The notes under the pieces are model-generated. The model was not told the origin of the DNA. It did no database searches and was given only the letters and a program-made list of their open reading frames with translations. This document shows positions 8,348 through 16,415 of a stretch of 29,966 nt of DNA, piece by piece. A program made the translations under genes and the position numbers. Numbering within the stretch: the stretch's first letter is position 1; each line of letters opens with the position of its first letter. Origin of the DNA: JAWXTK01 sp044433645 (GTDB lineage: Bacteria > Bacteroidota > Bacteroidia > Bacteroidales > Rikenellaceae); assembly GCA_044433645.1 (NCBI GenBank), contig JAWXTK010000024.1:1-29966 (forward strand), in the 5' to 3' direction.

Positions 8348-9376
8348 TTATTGCACAAGTATGGGATAACCACCGTTAACCATAAGCGAATCATAAGCCC
8401 AAGCAGAAGAGTTTAGATCTGCGATAAATTCTCGTGATTTCATATCTTCTTCGCCCACAAAACTCGAATTAATAGCTGAGCCTTGACCCTCAGCAGTCAA
8501 CATATCTGCACTACCTTCAAGGGCATAGCAATACTCAACAGTGCCGTATAAATTATTATAACCATACAGCGCACCACAAGTTAAAATAGTGCCTGCCGTG
8601 ATTTCACCCACTGTGTAACATGATCGAATTGTGCTATATGCAGATGAGTTATACCCCACAAGACCAGCTACATAGTTCATTCTTCCGTAAACTTCGCCTT
8701 TGTTATAACAATTCTCAACCGTTGCATGATAACTTTTACCTACAAGACCTCCAACGCCAGTTGCAACACCTTTAACCGAGCAAAGATTATAGCTATTTGT
8801 AAGAGTTCCAACGTTATTATTTCCTATTAGTCCACCTACGTTTCCACCCTCGTTTTCTTGAGATTGATAGTCACCCGTGCCCTCAACATATCCCGATGCC
8901 GAGCAAAAAGTTACTGTACCACCATCGTTATAGCCAACAAAAGAGCCTATATACTTATTACCCAAGACATTAACATCTCTAAGATGAAGATTTCTAACCT
9001 CAGCACCTGCGCCCATATATCCTATAAGAGCTTGATAACTCTGGGTAGATTTATTAATAGTAAGACCTGTAACCGTGTAATTATCTCCGTCTATCACCCC
9101 TGTAAACGGCTCAGACTCAGAGCCTAAGGCTGTGAATTCTGATTTAAGTGTGATATTAGCTGCTAGTTTATAGTGACAATCCAGGTCCCAGTTTAATCTA
9201 CCTGTTCCCATTCTCAAAAATTCAGTTGCTGAGTCTATGATGTAAGGATCACCAAATTCGCCTGAGCCTGAAGAAGTTAAATCAATTTCCTCTTGTTCTA
9301 TTTGCTCCTCTACCTCGCTACACGAGATGGCCATGAGAGCGAAAAAAAATATGATTAAATGAGAAAATTCTGTCAT
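8348..9376 (-). CDS. Lipoprotein with GLUG repeats, probably surface exposed
   Basis: A protein of about 342 aa starting at ATG 9376: a hydrophobic leader (LIIFFFALMAIS) ends at a lipobox Cys19. Residues after the Cys, SEVEEQIEQEE, are acidic, like lipoprotein export signals that send Bacteroidetes lipoproteins to the surface. The body has repeated beta-rich units of about 25-30 residues with GLUG-like cores: GGLIGNNN, GGLVGKS, AGLVGYNS and related GSFVGYN and GALYGYN. Such repeats form right-handed beta-helix-like structures found in adhesins and proteases; no catalytic domain is seen. An in-frame ATG at 9436 would add 20 residues, but a -7 promoter element at 9404-9411 lies inside that extension and favours 9376. 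Function is unknown; cell-surface binding is a guess. Confidence 0.75.
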   Translation of the reverse strand: MTEFSHLIIFFFALMAISCSEVEEQIEQEEIDLTSSGSGEFGDPYIIDSATEFLRMGTGRLNWDLDCHYKLAANITLKSEFTALGSESEPFTGVIDGDNYTVTGLTINKSTQSYQALIGYMGAGAEVRNLHLRDVNVLGNKYIGSFVGYNDGGTVTFCSASGYVEGTGDYQSQENEGGNVGGLIGNNNVGTLTNSYNLCSVKGVATGVGGLVGKSYHATVENCYNKGEVYGRMNYVAGLVGYNSSAYSTIRSCYTVGEITAGTILTCGALYGYNNLYGTVEYCYALEGSADMLTAEGQGSAINSSFVGEEDMKSREFIADLNSSAWAYDSLMVNGGYPILVQ

Positions 9377-9403
9377 TTTTAGTTGAAGTTTTAAGTGTAA
9401 AAG

Positions 9404-9411
9404 CAAAAATA
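9404..9411 (-). promoter_or_regulatory. Possible -7 element for the GLUG lipoprotein gene
   Basis: On the minus strand TATTTTTG sits 27 bp before ATG 9376, a full match to TAnnTTTG. No good -33 TTTG is seen at the expected spacing. It would allow expression apart from the helicase gene upstream. Confidence 0.4.
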
Positions 9412-9446
9412 ATAAAAAATTATTGTTTCTTATCATTTTTTACTCA

Positions 9447-11555
9447 TTAAATTTTGCCCTCCAAATATTCATCTATGATTTTAAGCACTTCTCGCGCGAA
9501 TCTTGCCACGAAAACAGGGCCTATACCTTTAATATTTAAAAATTCTTTTGTGCTCTGAGGCATATAGTTTGAGATGCCAATAAGTGCTTTTTGAGTAGCA
9601 ATTTTAAAGGCAGCAACGCCCAATTCATCGCATTTGTTTTTGCGCCATGCTCTTAAGTGCTCAAACAGTTCGGGATTTTCGATATCGCCTTTAGGCAGGG
9701 GTAATTTACTAGATTTTTGAGTTAAAATTTCGGGTTTATTTCCCTCGCTTTTTTCTTTTTCTAGCAGCGCTACTGCCTTAGCTTTCAGGTAAGTAGAAGT
9801 GCTGAAATCCTTGGCTTCTATGGCTAAAACTGCGAGTTTTATGCGCAATAATTCGTCTATATTTTCAAGTAATCTATCCAAAGTTTTCTTAGTTTCCTTG
9901 GCCTCGACCTTAATATAACTAGCCTTAATTAAGGGGCAAAGTTCGTTTTTTAACTTGTCGGTAAAATACTCCGATGCCTTACTCATGCGCTCGTGTAGGA
10001 GCGAAGTTTCTTGAAAATTATTTTGAAGTATGTTGAGCAGTTGAGCAAAAAATTTATCGCCAACCTCAAAAATTTCTTTATTAAATTTGTGGTATTCATC
10101 CACCCACCTAAAAGCAAGTTTAGGGTAAGAGCCCTTTAATTTGCCCGTGATAAGATAAAACAGGCTGCTAACATTTTCTTTAACTTTCTGGTAATCATAG
10201 ACTTCGCGCAAAATCTGTTTGAAGTAATAATCCTTCTGCAATTCTAATTGTTCTCTGCCCACTGGGTTACGCTCAAAGGCCGTCATGAAATTTGAGACCT
10301 TATAATCGCTAATTATCGCCGAGTAGCTTAATTTTCTGAGTAGTACTATGCCCTCTAAAGTTCTGCACCTACTCAGTGCAACATATACCTGCCCATGAGA
10401 GAAAGCATCGCTAGCATCTATCATCGTGTAGTCGAAGGTCAAGCCCTGGCTTTTGTGTATAGTAATCGCCCACGCAGTTTTTAAGGGGTATTGAGTGAAA
10501 GTTCCAACCAGAGTTTCGGTAATTTCCTTGGTCTTATCATCTATCGAATAATGACAATTTTCCCACTGCATACGCTCAACCACCACGCTTGGGTGATTAT
10601 CACTGGGTTTAACCTCTATCCTATCATCTGAGATATCTATGATAGTGCCAATAGTGCCATTCACAAAGCGTTTTTGGGGTGAATTATCGTTTTTAGTAAA
10701 CATCACCTGCGCGCCTAATTTTAGTCTCAGGCGTGCATCAACGGGGTAAAGATATTCGGGAAAATCATCCTGGATATCAGCATCAAAGCTATACTGCTTG
10801 TGAGAAATTTTGCTTAATTTTGTCTCATTAATTTCCTTGGCAGTATTGTTATGCGAGGTTAGAGTTATGAAATTTTGGCCTTTTTCGGGCTTAAAATTTT
10901 TTATATATCTTGAATTTAGCAGGTCTATATCCTCACTTTCCAAGTTTGCTGTACGTACTTTCTCCAACAATTCAATAAAGTGATTATCTCTTTGGCGAAA
11001 GACATGATTAAGCTCAATGCAAGTATAAAAAGTCTGCTTAAGTGAATGACTATCAAAGAAATAGGGCGTAGGATAATGCTCCTGCAACAGTTCCCATTCC
11101 TCTGGCTTAACCACGGGCGAGAGCTGTCTTAAATCGCCTATCATAAGTAGCTGCACACCCCCAAAAGGTTTATCCCTATCGCGAAAACGACGTAGCACAC
11201 TATCAATAGAGTCCAACACGTCGGCTCTCACCATGCTTATCTCGTCGATAACAAGCAGATCAAGGCTGCGCATGATAGCGATTTTTGTTTTATTAAAACG
11301 TCTAATTTGAGCATTTTTCACCCCAGGAATATAGGGTGCGAAGGGAATTTGAAAAAAGGAGTGCATGGTCTCCCCAGCGGCATTTATCGCAGCAACCCCT
11401 GTGGGAGCTACTACGATAAGCCTCTTGGATGTAATATTTCGTATATTTTTTAGAAAAGTGGTTTTACCCGTACCTGCTTTGCCTGTCAAAAAAATATTTG
11501 CAGAGGTGTGCTCAACAAAATCATGAGCTAATTGCAGTTGGGTATTTGTCTCCAT
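9447..11555 (-). CDS. Pif1/RecD-like helicase with C-terminal HRDC domain
   Basis: A 702-aa SF1 ATP-dependent DNA helicase. Walker A is GKAGTGKTT (K31), Walker B VIDEISM (D104/E105), followed by motif III GDLRQLSPV near residue 142. Later motifs are WAITIHKSQGLTF and YVALSRC, typical of Pif1/RecD-type enzymes. The last 70 or so residues, from HLRAWRKNKCDELG to LNIKGIGPVFVARF, form an HRDC domain that binds DNA. The middle (about 430-620) is charged and helical. Likely roles are genome maintenance and resolving structured or stalled DNA; the exact role is not known from sequence. Its ATG overlaps the paaK stop by one base, suggesting coupling although the functions are unrelated. Confidence 0.9.
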   Translation of the reverse strand: METNTQLQLAHDFVEHTSANIFLTGKAGTGKTTFLKNIRNITSKRLIVVAPTGVAAINAAGETMHSFFQIPFAPYIPGVKNAQIRRFNKTKIAIMRSLDLLVIDEISMVRADVLDSIDSVLRRFRDRDKPFGGVQLLMIGDLRQLSPVVKPEEWELLQEHYPTPYFFDSHSLKQTFYTCIELNHVFRQRDNHFIELLEKVRTANLESEDIDLLNSRYIKNFKPEKGQNFITLTSHNNTAKEINETKLSKISHKQYSFDADIQDDFPEYLYPVDARLRLKLGAQVMFTKNDNSPQKRFVNGTIGTIIDISDDRIEVKPSDNHPSVVVERMQWENCHYSIDDKTKEITETLVGTFTQYPLKTAWAITIHKSQGLTFDYTMIDASDAFSHGQVYVALSRCRTLEGIVLLRKLSYSAIISDYKVSNFMTAFERNPVGREQLELQKDYYFKQILREVYDYQKVKENVSSLFYLITGKLKGSYPKLAFRWVDEYHKFNKEIFEVGDKFFAQLLNILQNNFQETSLLHERMSKASEYFTDKLKNELCPLIKASYIKVEAKETKKTLDRLLENIDELLRIKLAVLAIEAKDFSTSTYLKAKAVALLEKEKSEGNKPEILTQKSSKLPLPKGDIENPELFEHLRAWRKNKCDELGVAAFKIATQKALIGISNYMPQSTKEFLNIKGIGPVFVARFAREVLKIIDEYLEGKI

Positions 11556-12859
11556 TAAAAAATTGTTCTGTTATCTATCACACGTTTAGCTTTGCCCTCG
11601 CTACGTTGCAAACTGCGTGGTTCAACTATCTTAACATTACAGCTAAGACCTAGGATGCTATGAATTTTATGAGTGATATTTTTCTTTAGTTCCAACATTT
11701 TATTCATCTGGTCAGAATAGAATTCATCCTTAACCTCCACCTGGATTTCTAGCATATCAAGGTTGTTAACCCTGTCAACGATAAGCATATAATGAGGCTC
11801 AAGCTCAGGCATTTCAAGTATCACACTCTCCACCTGAGAAGGGAACACATTAACCCCACGGATAATCAACATATCATCGCTACGACCTACTATTCTGCTC
11901 ATTCTCAAGGAAGTACGTCCACATGGGCAAGGCTCATCTATAAGCGAGCAAAGGTCTTTGGTACGGTAACGAAGCAGAGGCAAACCTTCTTTAGTAATAG
12001 TTGTAAATACCAATTCACCCTGGGTATTACAAGGCATTTGCTCCAGGGTTTCAGGGTTGATAATCTCGGGGATAAAGTGGTCTTCTATCACGTGAGAGCC
12101 GTGCTGAATCTCACACTCGTGAGAGACTCCAGGGCCCATAATTTCGCTAAGACCATAAATATCATAGGCCTTAACGCCTAGTTTATCTTCTATCTCGCGG
12201 CGCATATTTTCGCTCCAAGGCTCAGCACCGAAGATTCCTCGTTTAAGTTTTATAGCCTCACGTGGCACATTTTGAGCTTTGATAGTATCGGCCAAGTATA
12301 GCGCATAAGAAGGCGTACAAGCCAGAGCCGTAGGCCCAAAGTCTTGCATAAGTCTAATATGTTTGTCGGTATTACCACTAGACATAGGTATCACGGTAGC
12401 GCCCAAATGCTCAACTCCATAATGAAGACCCAGACCACCAGTAAACAGCCCGTAGCCATAGCCAACAGAAAAAATATCCTCCCTAGAGCAACCATAAGCC
12501 GTTAAACACCTAGCCACCATTTCAGACCAAATGCTCAAATCACGGCGTGTATAACCCACAACCGTAGGATTTCCCGTAGTTCCCGACGAGGCATGAAGCC
12601 TAACAATCTCGCTCATAGGCGTAGCAAAAAGCCCATAAGGATAGTTATCGCGCAAATCTTGCTTGGTAGTAAATGGAAGTTTCACTATATCCTCAACAGT
12701 CTGAATATCAAAAGGTGTGACTCCCATTTCCTGCATCTTATGACGATAAAAAGGCACATTATGATATACTCTTTCAACTGTTTTGTGTAGACGCGCACCC
12801 TGCAACTGTTTCAACTGCTCGCGAGGCATGCACTCTTTTGTGGGGTTCCAGTATTTCAT
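11555..12859 (-). CDS. paaK: Phenylacetate-CoA ligase-type acyl-CoA synthetase
   Basis: A 434-aa adenylate-forming enzyme (ANL family), joining an arylacetate to CoA with ATP, or running in reverse. The phosphate-binding loop is HASSGTTGNPTVVGYT; the aromatic-binding motif YGLSEIMGPG, hinge YRTKDL, and GRSDDMLIIRGVNVFPSQVE also match PaaK. Length is normal. Upstream in the operon lie an aminotransferase, iorB and iorA, a gene set known in anaerobes for oxidation of aromatic amino acids by way of arylpyruvates and aryl-acetyl-CoA; the ligase would convert between acyl-CoA and free acid. The context contains a cysteate-synthase-like gene, so a sulfonated substrate is possible but unsupported. 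ATG follows the aminotransferase stop by 32 bp. Confidence 0.92.
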   Translation of the reverse strand: MKYWNPTKECMPREQLKQLQGARLHKTVERVYHNVPFYRHKMQEMGVTPFDIQTVEDIVKLPFTTKQDLRDNYPYGLFATPMSEIVRLHASSGTTGNPTVVGYTRRDLSIWSEMVARCLTAYGCSREDIFSVGYGYGLFTGGLGLHYGVEHLGATVIPMSSGNTDKHIRLMQDFGPTALACTPSYALYLADTIKAQNVPREAIKLKRGIFGAEPWSENMRREIEDKLGVKAYDIYGLSEIMGPGVSHECEIQHGSHVIEDHFIPEIINPETLEQMPCNTQGELVFTTITKEGLPLLRYRTKDLCSLIDEPCPCGRTSLRMSRIVGRSDDMLIIRGVNVFPSQVESVILEMPELEPHYMLIVDRVNNLDMLEIQVEVKDEFYSDQMNKMLELKKNITHKIHSILGLSCNVKIVEPRSLQRSEGKAKRVIDNRTIF

Positions 12860-12891
12860 TTTGGTTTAAGTTTTATGTAGTTAGTTTTAGT

Positions 12892-14202
12892 TTATTTGTG
12901 GTCTTTAGCGAATTGCTCTAGCCTTTGTTTAAGTATGGGGAACATATCCTCACTCATGCGCGAACAGCAGGCACGGATTCCTTGTTGAAGGCTGCCTGTT
13001 GTGGTTAGCGTAATAGAGCTTATACCATAATATATAAGCTCTAACATTAGCTCTGCGCTAGTGAAATCTTTGTGACCTATGCTAAAGAAAAATCCGTCGC
13101 TGATATCCTCGTCTAGGTCTTTGTCGTAGACTATGTGGAAACCATTTGCCAGGAAATATTCTTTCATCTTATTACTCCTACGTGCATATTCCCTGCTCTG
13201 CTCAACAAAGTTAAACACTCCGTCGCTCGAGGCCTTCATCATCTCGGCCATAGCATATTGCACCGAGTGAGCCGTGCCCGAAGATATCATATAAAGGATA
13301 GCATTGGTAAAAGTTGAGCCAAAATGACCCGTAGTTTTATATCGCTTAGCCAAACTCTCAAATGTAGTGTTAAACAATTTATTGCTAACGGCCGTAAAAG
13401 CTATACGCTCGCCTGCATACGAGAAAATCTTACTTCCCGACAGCATAAGTATGTAGTTATCAGTGTATTTAGCCACCGTAGGGATAAAGGGAGCGCAAAA
13501 AGGAGTTCCTAACTCACGCCTAAAGTCCATGCCCATATATGCCAAATCCTCAAGAACTATAACATCGTATTTAGTGGCTAATTCGCCCACCGTTTTAAGC
13601 TCATCTTCGGTTAAGCATATCCACGCTGGGTTGTTAGGATTAGAATAAATTATGCTCGAAACGTCGCCTTTTTTAAGGTAACTTTCTAATTTTTCTTTTA
13701 ATTTTTCGCCCCTAAACTCATAAATATCAAACTGATAGTGGCCGTAGCCCATAATATTTAGTTGAGATTTTTGGATAGGGAAACCAGGGTCTATAAACAA
13801 GACCTTATCTTTTTTCTCGTCTAGCTGACAACAAGCGATAAACGAGGCGAAAGAGCCCAACACCGATCCAACAGTAGGTACACACGACACTGGCGCAATG
13901 TCAACATCCAAAAAGGCCTTAACAAATCTAGATGCCTCATCCTTAAAAGGTTTGATACCCTCGGCAGGTGAGTAAATAGCAGCCACACCACTATCCAAAG
14001 CCTTCTTCTCGGCCTCTACGCCTATCTTACAAGCCTTCATTCCTGGTACGCCTTGGTCCATGCGCACAAAAGGTATGCCTGTGCGAGCTTCCAGTGAGCT
14101 AGCCACCAACACGACTTGGCCTATGGTAGCATTAGCTAAGTCGTTAATATGAAACTCATTAGCTATATCCTCAACTAATTGTTTTTCAAAAACTTGTGCC
14201 AT
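12892..14202 (-). CDS. Class I/II PLP-dependent aminotransferase
   Basis: A 436-aa fold type I aminotransferase. PLP Lys258 is in LSGSKIFSYAGERIAF, with the phosphate-binding Arg (R266) in GERIAF. YSNPNNPAW near 186-194 is the conserved Asn-Pro loop, and VLEDLAYMGMD supplies the PLP-ring Asp and Tyr. Its start lies 2 bp after the iorB stop, so it is in the ior operon. The likely job is to convert an amino acid to the 2-oxoacid used by IorAB, most plausibly an aromatic one. Given the cysteate-synthase-like gene nearby, cysteate or aspartate could also be substrates. Specificity cannot be read from the sequence. Confidence 0.9.
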   Translation of the reverse strand: MAQVFEKQLVEDIANEFHINDLANATIGQVVLVASSLEARTGIPFVRMDQGVPGMKACKIGVEAEKKALDSGVAAIYSPAEGIKPFKDEASRFVKAFLDVDIAPVSCVPTVGSVLGSFASFIACCQLDEKKDKVLFIDPGFPIQKSQLNIMGYGHYQFDIYEFRGEKLKEKLESYLKKGDVSSIIYSNPNNPAWICLTEDELKTVGELATKYDVIVLEDLAYMGMDFRRELGTPFCAPFIPTVAKYTDNYILMLSGSKIFSYAGERIAFTAVSNKLFNTTFESLAKRYKTTGHFGSTFTNAILYMISSGTAHSVQYAMAEMMKASSDGVFNFVEQSREYARRSNKMKEYFLANGFHIVYDKDLDEDISDGFFFSIGHKDFTSAELMLELIYYGISSITLTTTGSLQQGIRACCSRMSEDMFPILKQRLEQFAKDHK

Positions 14203-14204
14203 AA

Positions 14205-14798
14205 TTATTTAAGATTTACTTGGCTTTCAGCAGCTTTCATACCTGCCTCTAGCGCTTTGATATTCATCTCAATTATAGCATCGCCCTTGCGCGAGAATAT
14301 GGTTTTAACAGCCTTGTAAACCGAGTCAGCGTGTAGTCCTAATTTGAATACAGCAGCGCCCAAAAGCACCATATTTGAACAACGAAGATTACCTACTTCA
14401 TCCTTAGCAATTTGCTCAACATCCAAAACAACTACGTTTTTAATGCTCGCTAATTCTTCTCTAATAGCCTCAGCGTCAGGGTAATTAGGTATATTTATAA
14501 AATTCTTACTCGAAGTAATTATCCAACCATCCTCACCCAAATAAGACACATATCTAAGTGCTTCCATAGGCTCAAGCGAGATAATCAAATCAGCCGTGCC
14601 CTTAGCTATCAAGTCAGAATAAATAGGCTCATCGCTAAGTCTAAGATTACTTTGCACATCGCCACCACGTTGGCTCATACCGTGCACCTCGGCTTGTTTA
14701 AGTGTCAAACCCTCCTCCATAGCTGAGAGTCCTATAACTGTTGCGATTGAAAGGATACCTTGACCCCCAACTCCCGAAAGTATAATATCTTTTTTCAT
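14205..14798 (-). CDS. iorB: Indolepyruvate oxidoreductase, beta subunit
   Basis: A 197-aa protein with the pyruvate:ferredoxin oxidoreductase gamma-domain fold. The N-terminus KKDIILSGVGGQGILS holds the glycine-rich loop; AEVHGMSQRGGDVQSNLR is the strong IorB signature. With IorA it oxidatively decarboxylates indolepyruvate and other aryl-2-oxoacids to acyl-CoA, passing electrons to ferredoxin. The ATG is one base after the iorA stop (TAAGATG), so subunits are made in step. The aminotransferase gene follows 2 bp later. Confidence 0.95.
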   Translation of the reverse strand: MKKDIILSGVGGQGILSIATVIGLSAMEEGLTLKQAEVHGMSQRGGDVQSNLRLSDEPIYSDLIAKGTADLIISLEPMEALRYVSYLGEDGWIITSSKNFINIPNYPDAEAIREELASIKNVVVLDVEQIAKDEVGNLRCSNMVLLGAAVFKLGLHADSVYKAVKTIFSRKGDAIIEMNIKALEAGMKAAESQVNLK

Positions 14799-14799
14799 C

Positions 14800-16386
14800 T
14801 TATTTGTGTTTTTTTAGGGTTTGTATGCACTCTCTTCTAGGTATCACCACTGAAAGTCCTTTATAATTTATCTCCTCGCTCAATACTTGTTTAATCTCCT
14901 GCATATTTTTAGGCAGAGGTACAACAACTTTAATGTGAGCAGGATCAACGCCTAGACCTATACATATAGCCTCTAGTTTGTTAGTTCCAGCAGAGTCTTG
15001 ACCTCCAGTCATAGCCGTAGTTAAGTTATCTGAGATAATAACCGTGATATTAGCGTTAGAATTTACTGCATCAAGCAAGCCTGTCATGCCCGAGTGAGTA
15101 AAGGTAGAATCACCTATTACGGCAATAGAATATTTAAGCCCTGCATCGGCAGCTCCCTTAGCCATAGTAATAGATGCACCCATGTCAACGCATGAATTTA
15201 TAGCTTGAAAAGGTGGTAAAGCACCCAAGGTATAACAACCTATATCTGCAAAAACTTTGGCATCTTCAAGTGTAGCAACTACTTCATTTAGAGCATTGTA
15301 TACGTCTCTATGACCACAACCTACGCAAAGTGCTGGTGGGCGTGCCACAACTAATTTACTCTCATCCTTTGCGCTCCAAGCCTTAAGTCCTAAACTTACT
15401 CTAACGCTATCAGGTGTTAGCTCGCCCATGCGTGGCAATGTGCCATCTAGGCGACCTTTAACAGGACATGGAGTAGGCAGGATACCTTTTATCATTTCCT
15501 CAACCAAAGGCTGACCTTCCTCCAAAATAAGTAGGCTCTCAGACTCAACAGCTAACTTGCAAATCAAATCTTCGGGCACAGGATATTGAGCTATTTTAAG
15601 CACAGAGTAAGGACATTTACCCTCAAAGTTCTCCATTAAATAATTGTAGGCCAATCCACAAGCTATTATGCCCATTGATTTATCCTCGCCACTTACATAA
15701 GTATTGTAACCACTGGCAACCCCCTCGCTCATAAGTGCGCCCTGAGCTTCTAGCAATCCTGCATATTTTCTGCGCGCAATAGCTGGCAAAAGTATCCAAT
15801 CACGAGTATTTTCGGGGAAAGAAATTTCAGCTTGTTTTGCAACTTGTGCCCCACACTCAACAACAGCTCTAGAGTGAGCCATGCGAGTTGTAATACGCAA
15901 CATAACAGGTAGTTTCATACGCTCCGAAAGTTCAAAACCGTAGCCTATCATATCATAAGCCTCTTGTTGAGACGAAGGTTCAAGTATGGTTATGCCTGCA
16001 AATTTTCCGTAAAAACGTGAGTCCTGCTCATTTTGCGATGAGTGCATAGAAGGATCATCGGCAACTATCACAATAAGTCCTCCGTTACATCCAGTCAAGG
16101 CTGAGTTAATAAAAGCATCGGCAGCAACATTTAGCCCCACGTGTTTCATGCAAACGATAGAACGTTTGCCCACGTAAGACGTGCCCAAAGCTGCTTCCAT
16201 AGCAGTTTTCTCGTTAGTACACCACTTTGAGAAAACGCCAAATTCTTTAGCCTCACTAGAGTCCTGGATATATTCTGTTATCTCGGTTGACGGCGTGCCA
16301 GGATAGGCATACACTCCCGAAATTTTGGCATCAATAGCTGCTTGAGCTATGGCTTGATCGCCAAGAAGTACAAGTTTTTTTGACAT
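14800..16386 (-). CDS. iorA: Indolepyruvate oxidoreductase, alpha subunit, without ferredoxin domain
   Basis: A 528-aa TPP-dependent subunit. The N-terminal domain opens with LVLLGDQAIAQAA and YAYPGTPSTEITEY; the conserved CVGCGHRDVYNAL (about residue 350) starts the TPP-binding half, with GDSTFTHSGMTGL (about 425) holding the TPP/Mg site. Many IorA proteins exceed 600 aa and end in a domain with two 4Fe-4S clusters (CxxCxxCxxxCP). This one stops right after VVIPRRECIQTLKKHK, with no such motifs. The iorB ATG is one base after the stop, so no separate ferredoxin gene fits in between. A lone Cys remains in RREC. Electrons may pass to a separate ferredoxin, unless this is the normal form in the lineage. 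Confidence 0.93.
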   Translation of the reverse strand: MSKKLVLLGDQAIAQAAIDAKISGVYAYPGTPSTEITEYIQDSSEAKEFGVFSKWCTNEKTAMEAALGTSYVGKRSIVCMKHVGLNVAADAFINSALTGCNGGLIVIVADDPSMHSSQNEQDSRFYGKFAGITILEPSSQQEAYDMIGYGFELSERMKLPVMLRITTRMAHSRAVVECGAQVAKQAEISFPENTRDWILLPAIARRKYAGLLEAQGALMSEGVASGYNTYVSGEDKSMGIIACGLAYNYLMENFEGKCPYSVLKIAQYPVPEDLICKLAVESESLLILEEGQPLVEEMIKGILPTPCPVKGRLDGTLPRMGELTPDSVRVSLGLKAWSAKDESKLVVARPPALCVGCGHRDVYNALNEVVATLEDAKVFADIGCYTLGALPPFQAINSCVDMGASITMAKGAADAGLKYSIAVIGDSTFTHSGMTGLLDAVNSNANITVIISDNLTTAMTGGQDSAGTNKLEAICIGLGVDPAHIKVVVPLPKNMQEIKQVLSEEINYKGLSVVIPRRECIQTLKKHK

Positions 16387-16415
16387 ATTTAGTTATTTTT
16401 TAGTAGTTTATTTTT

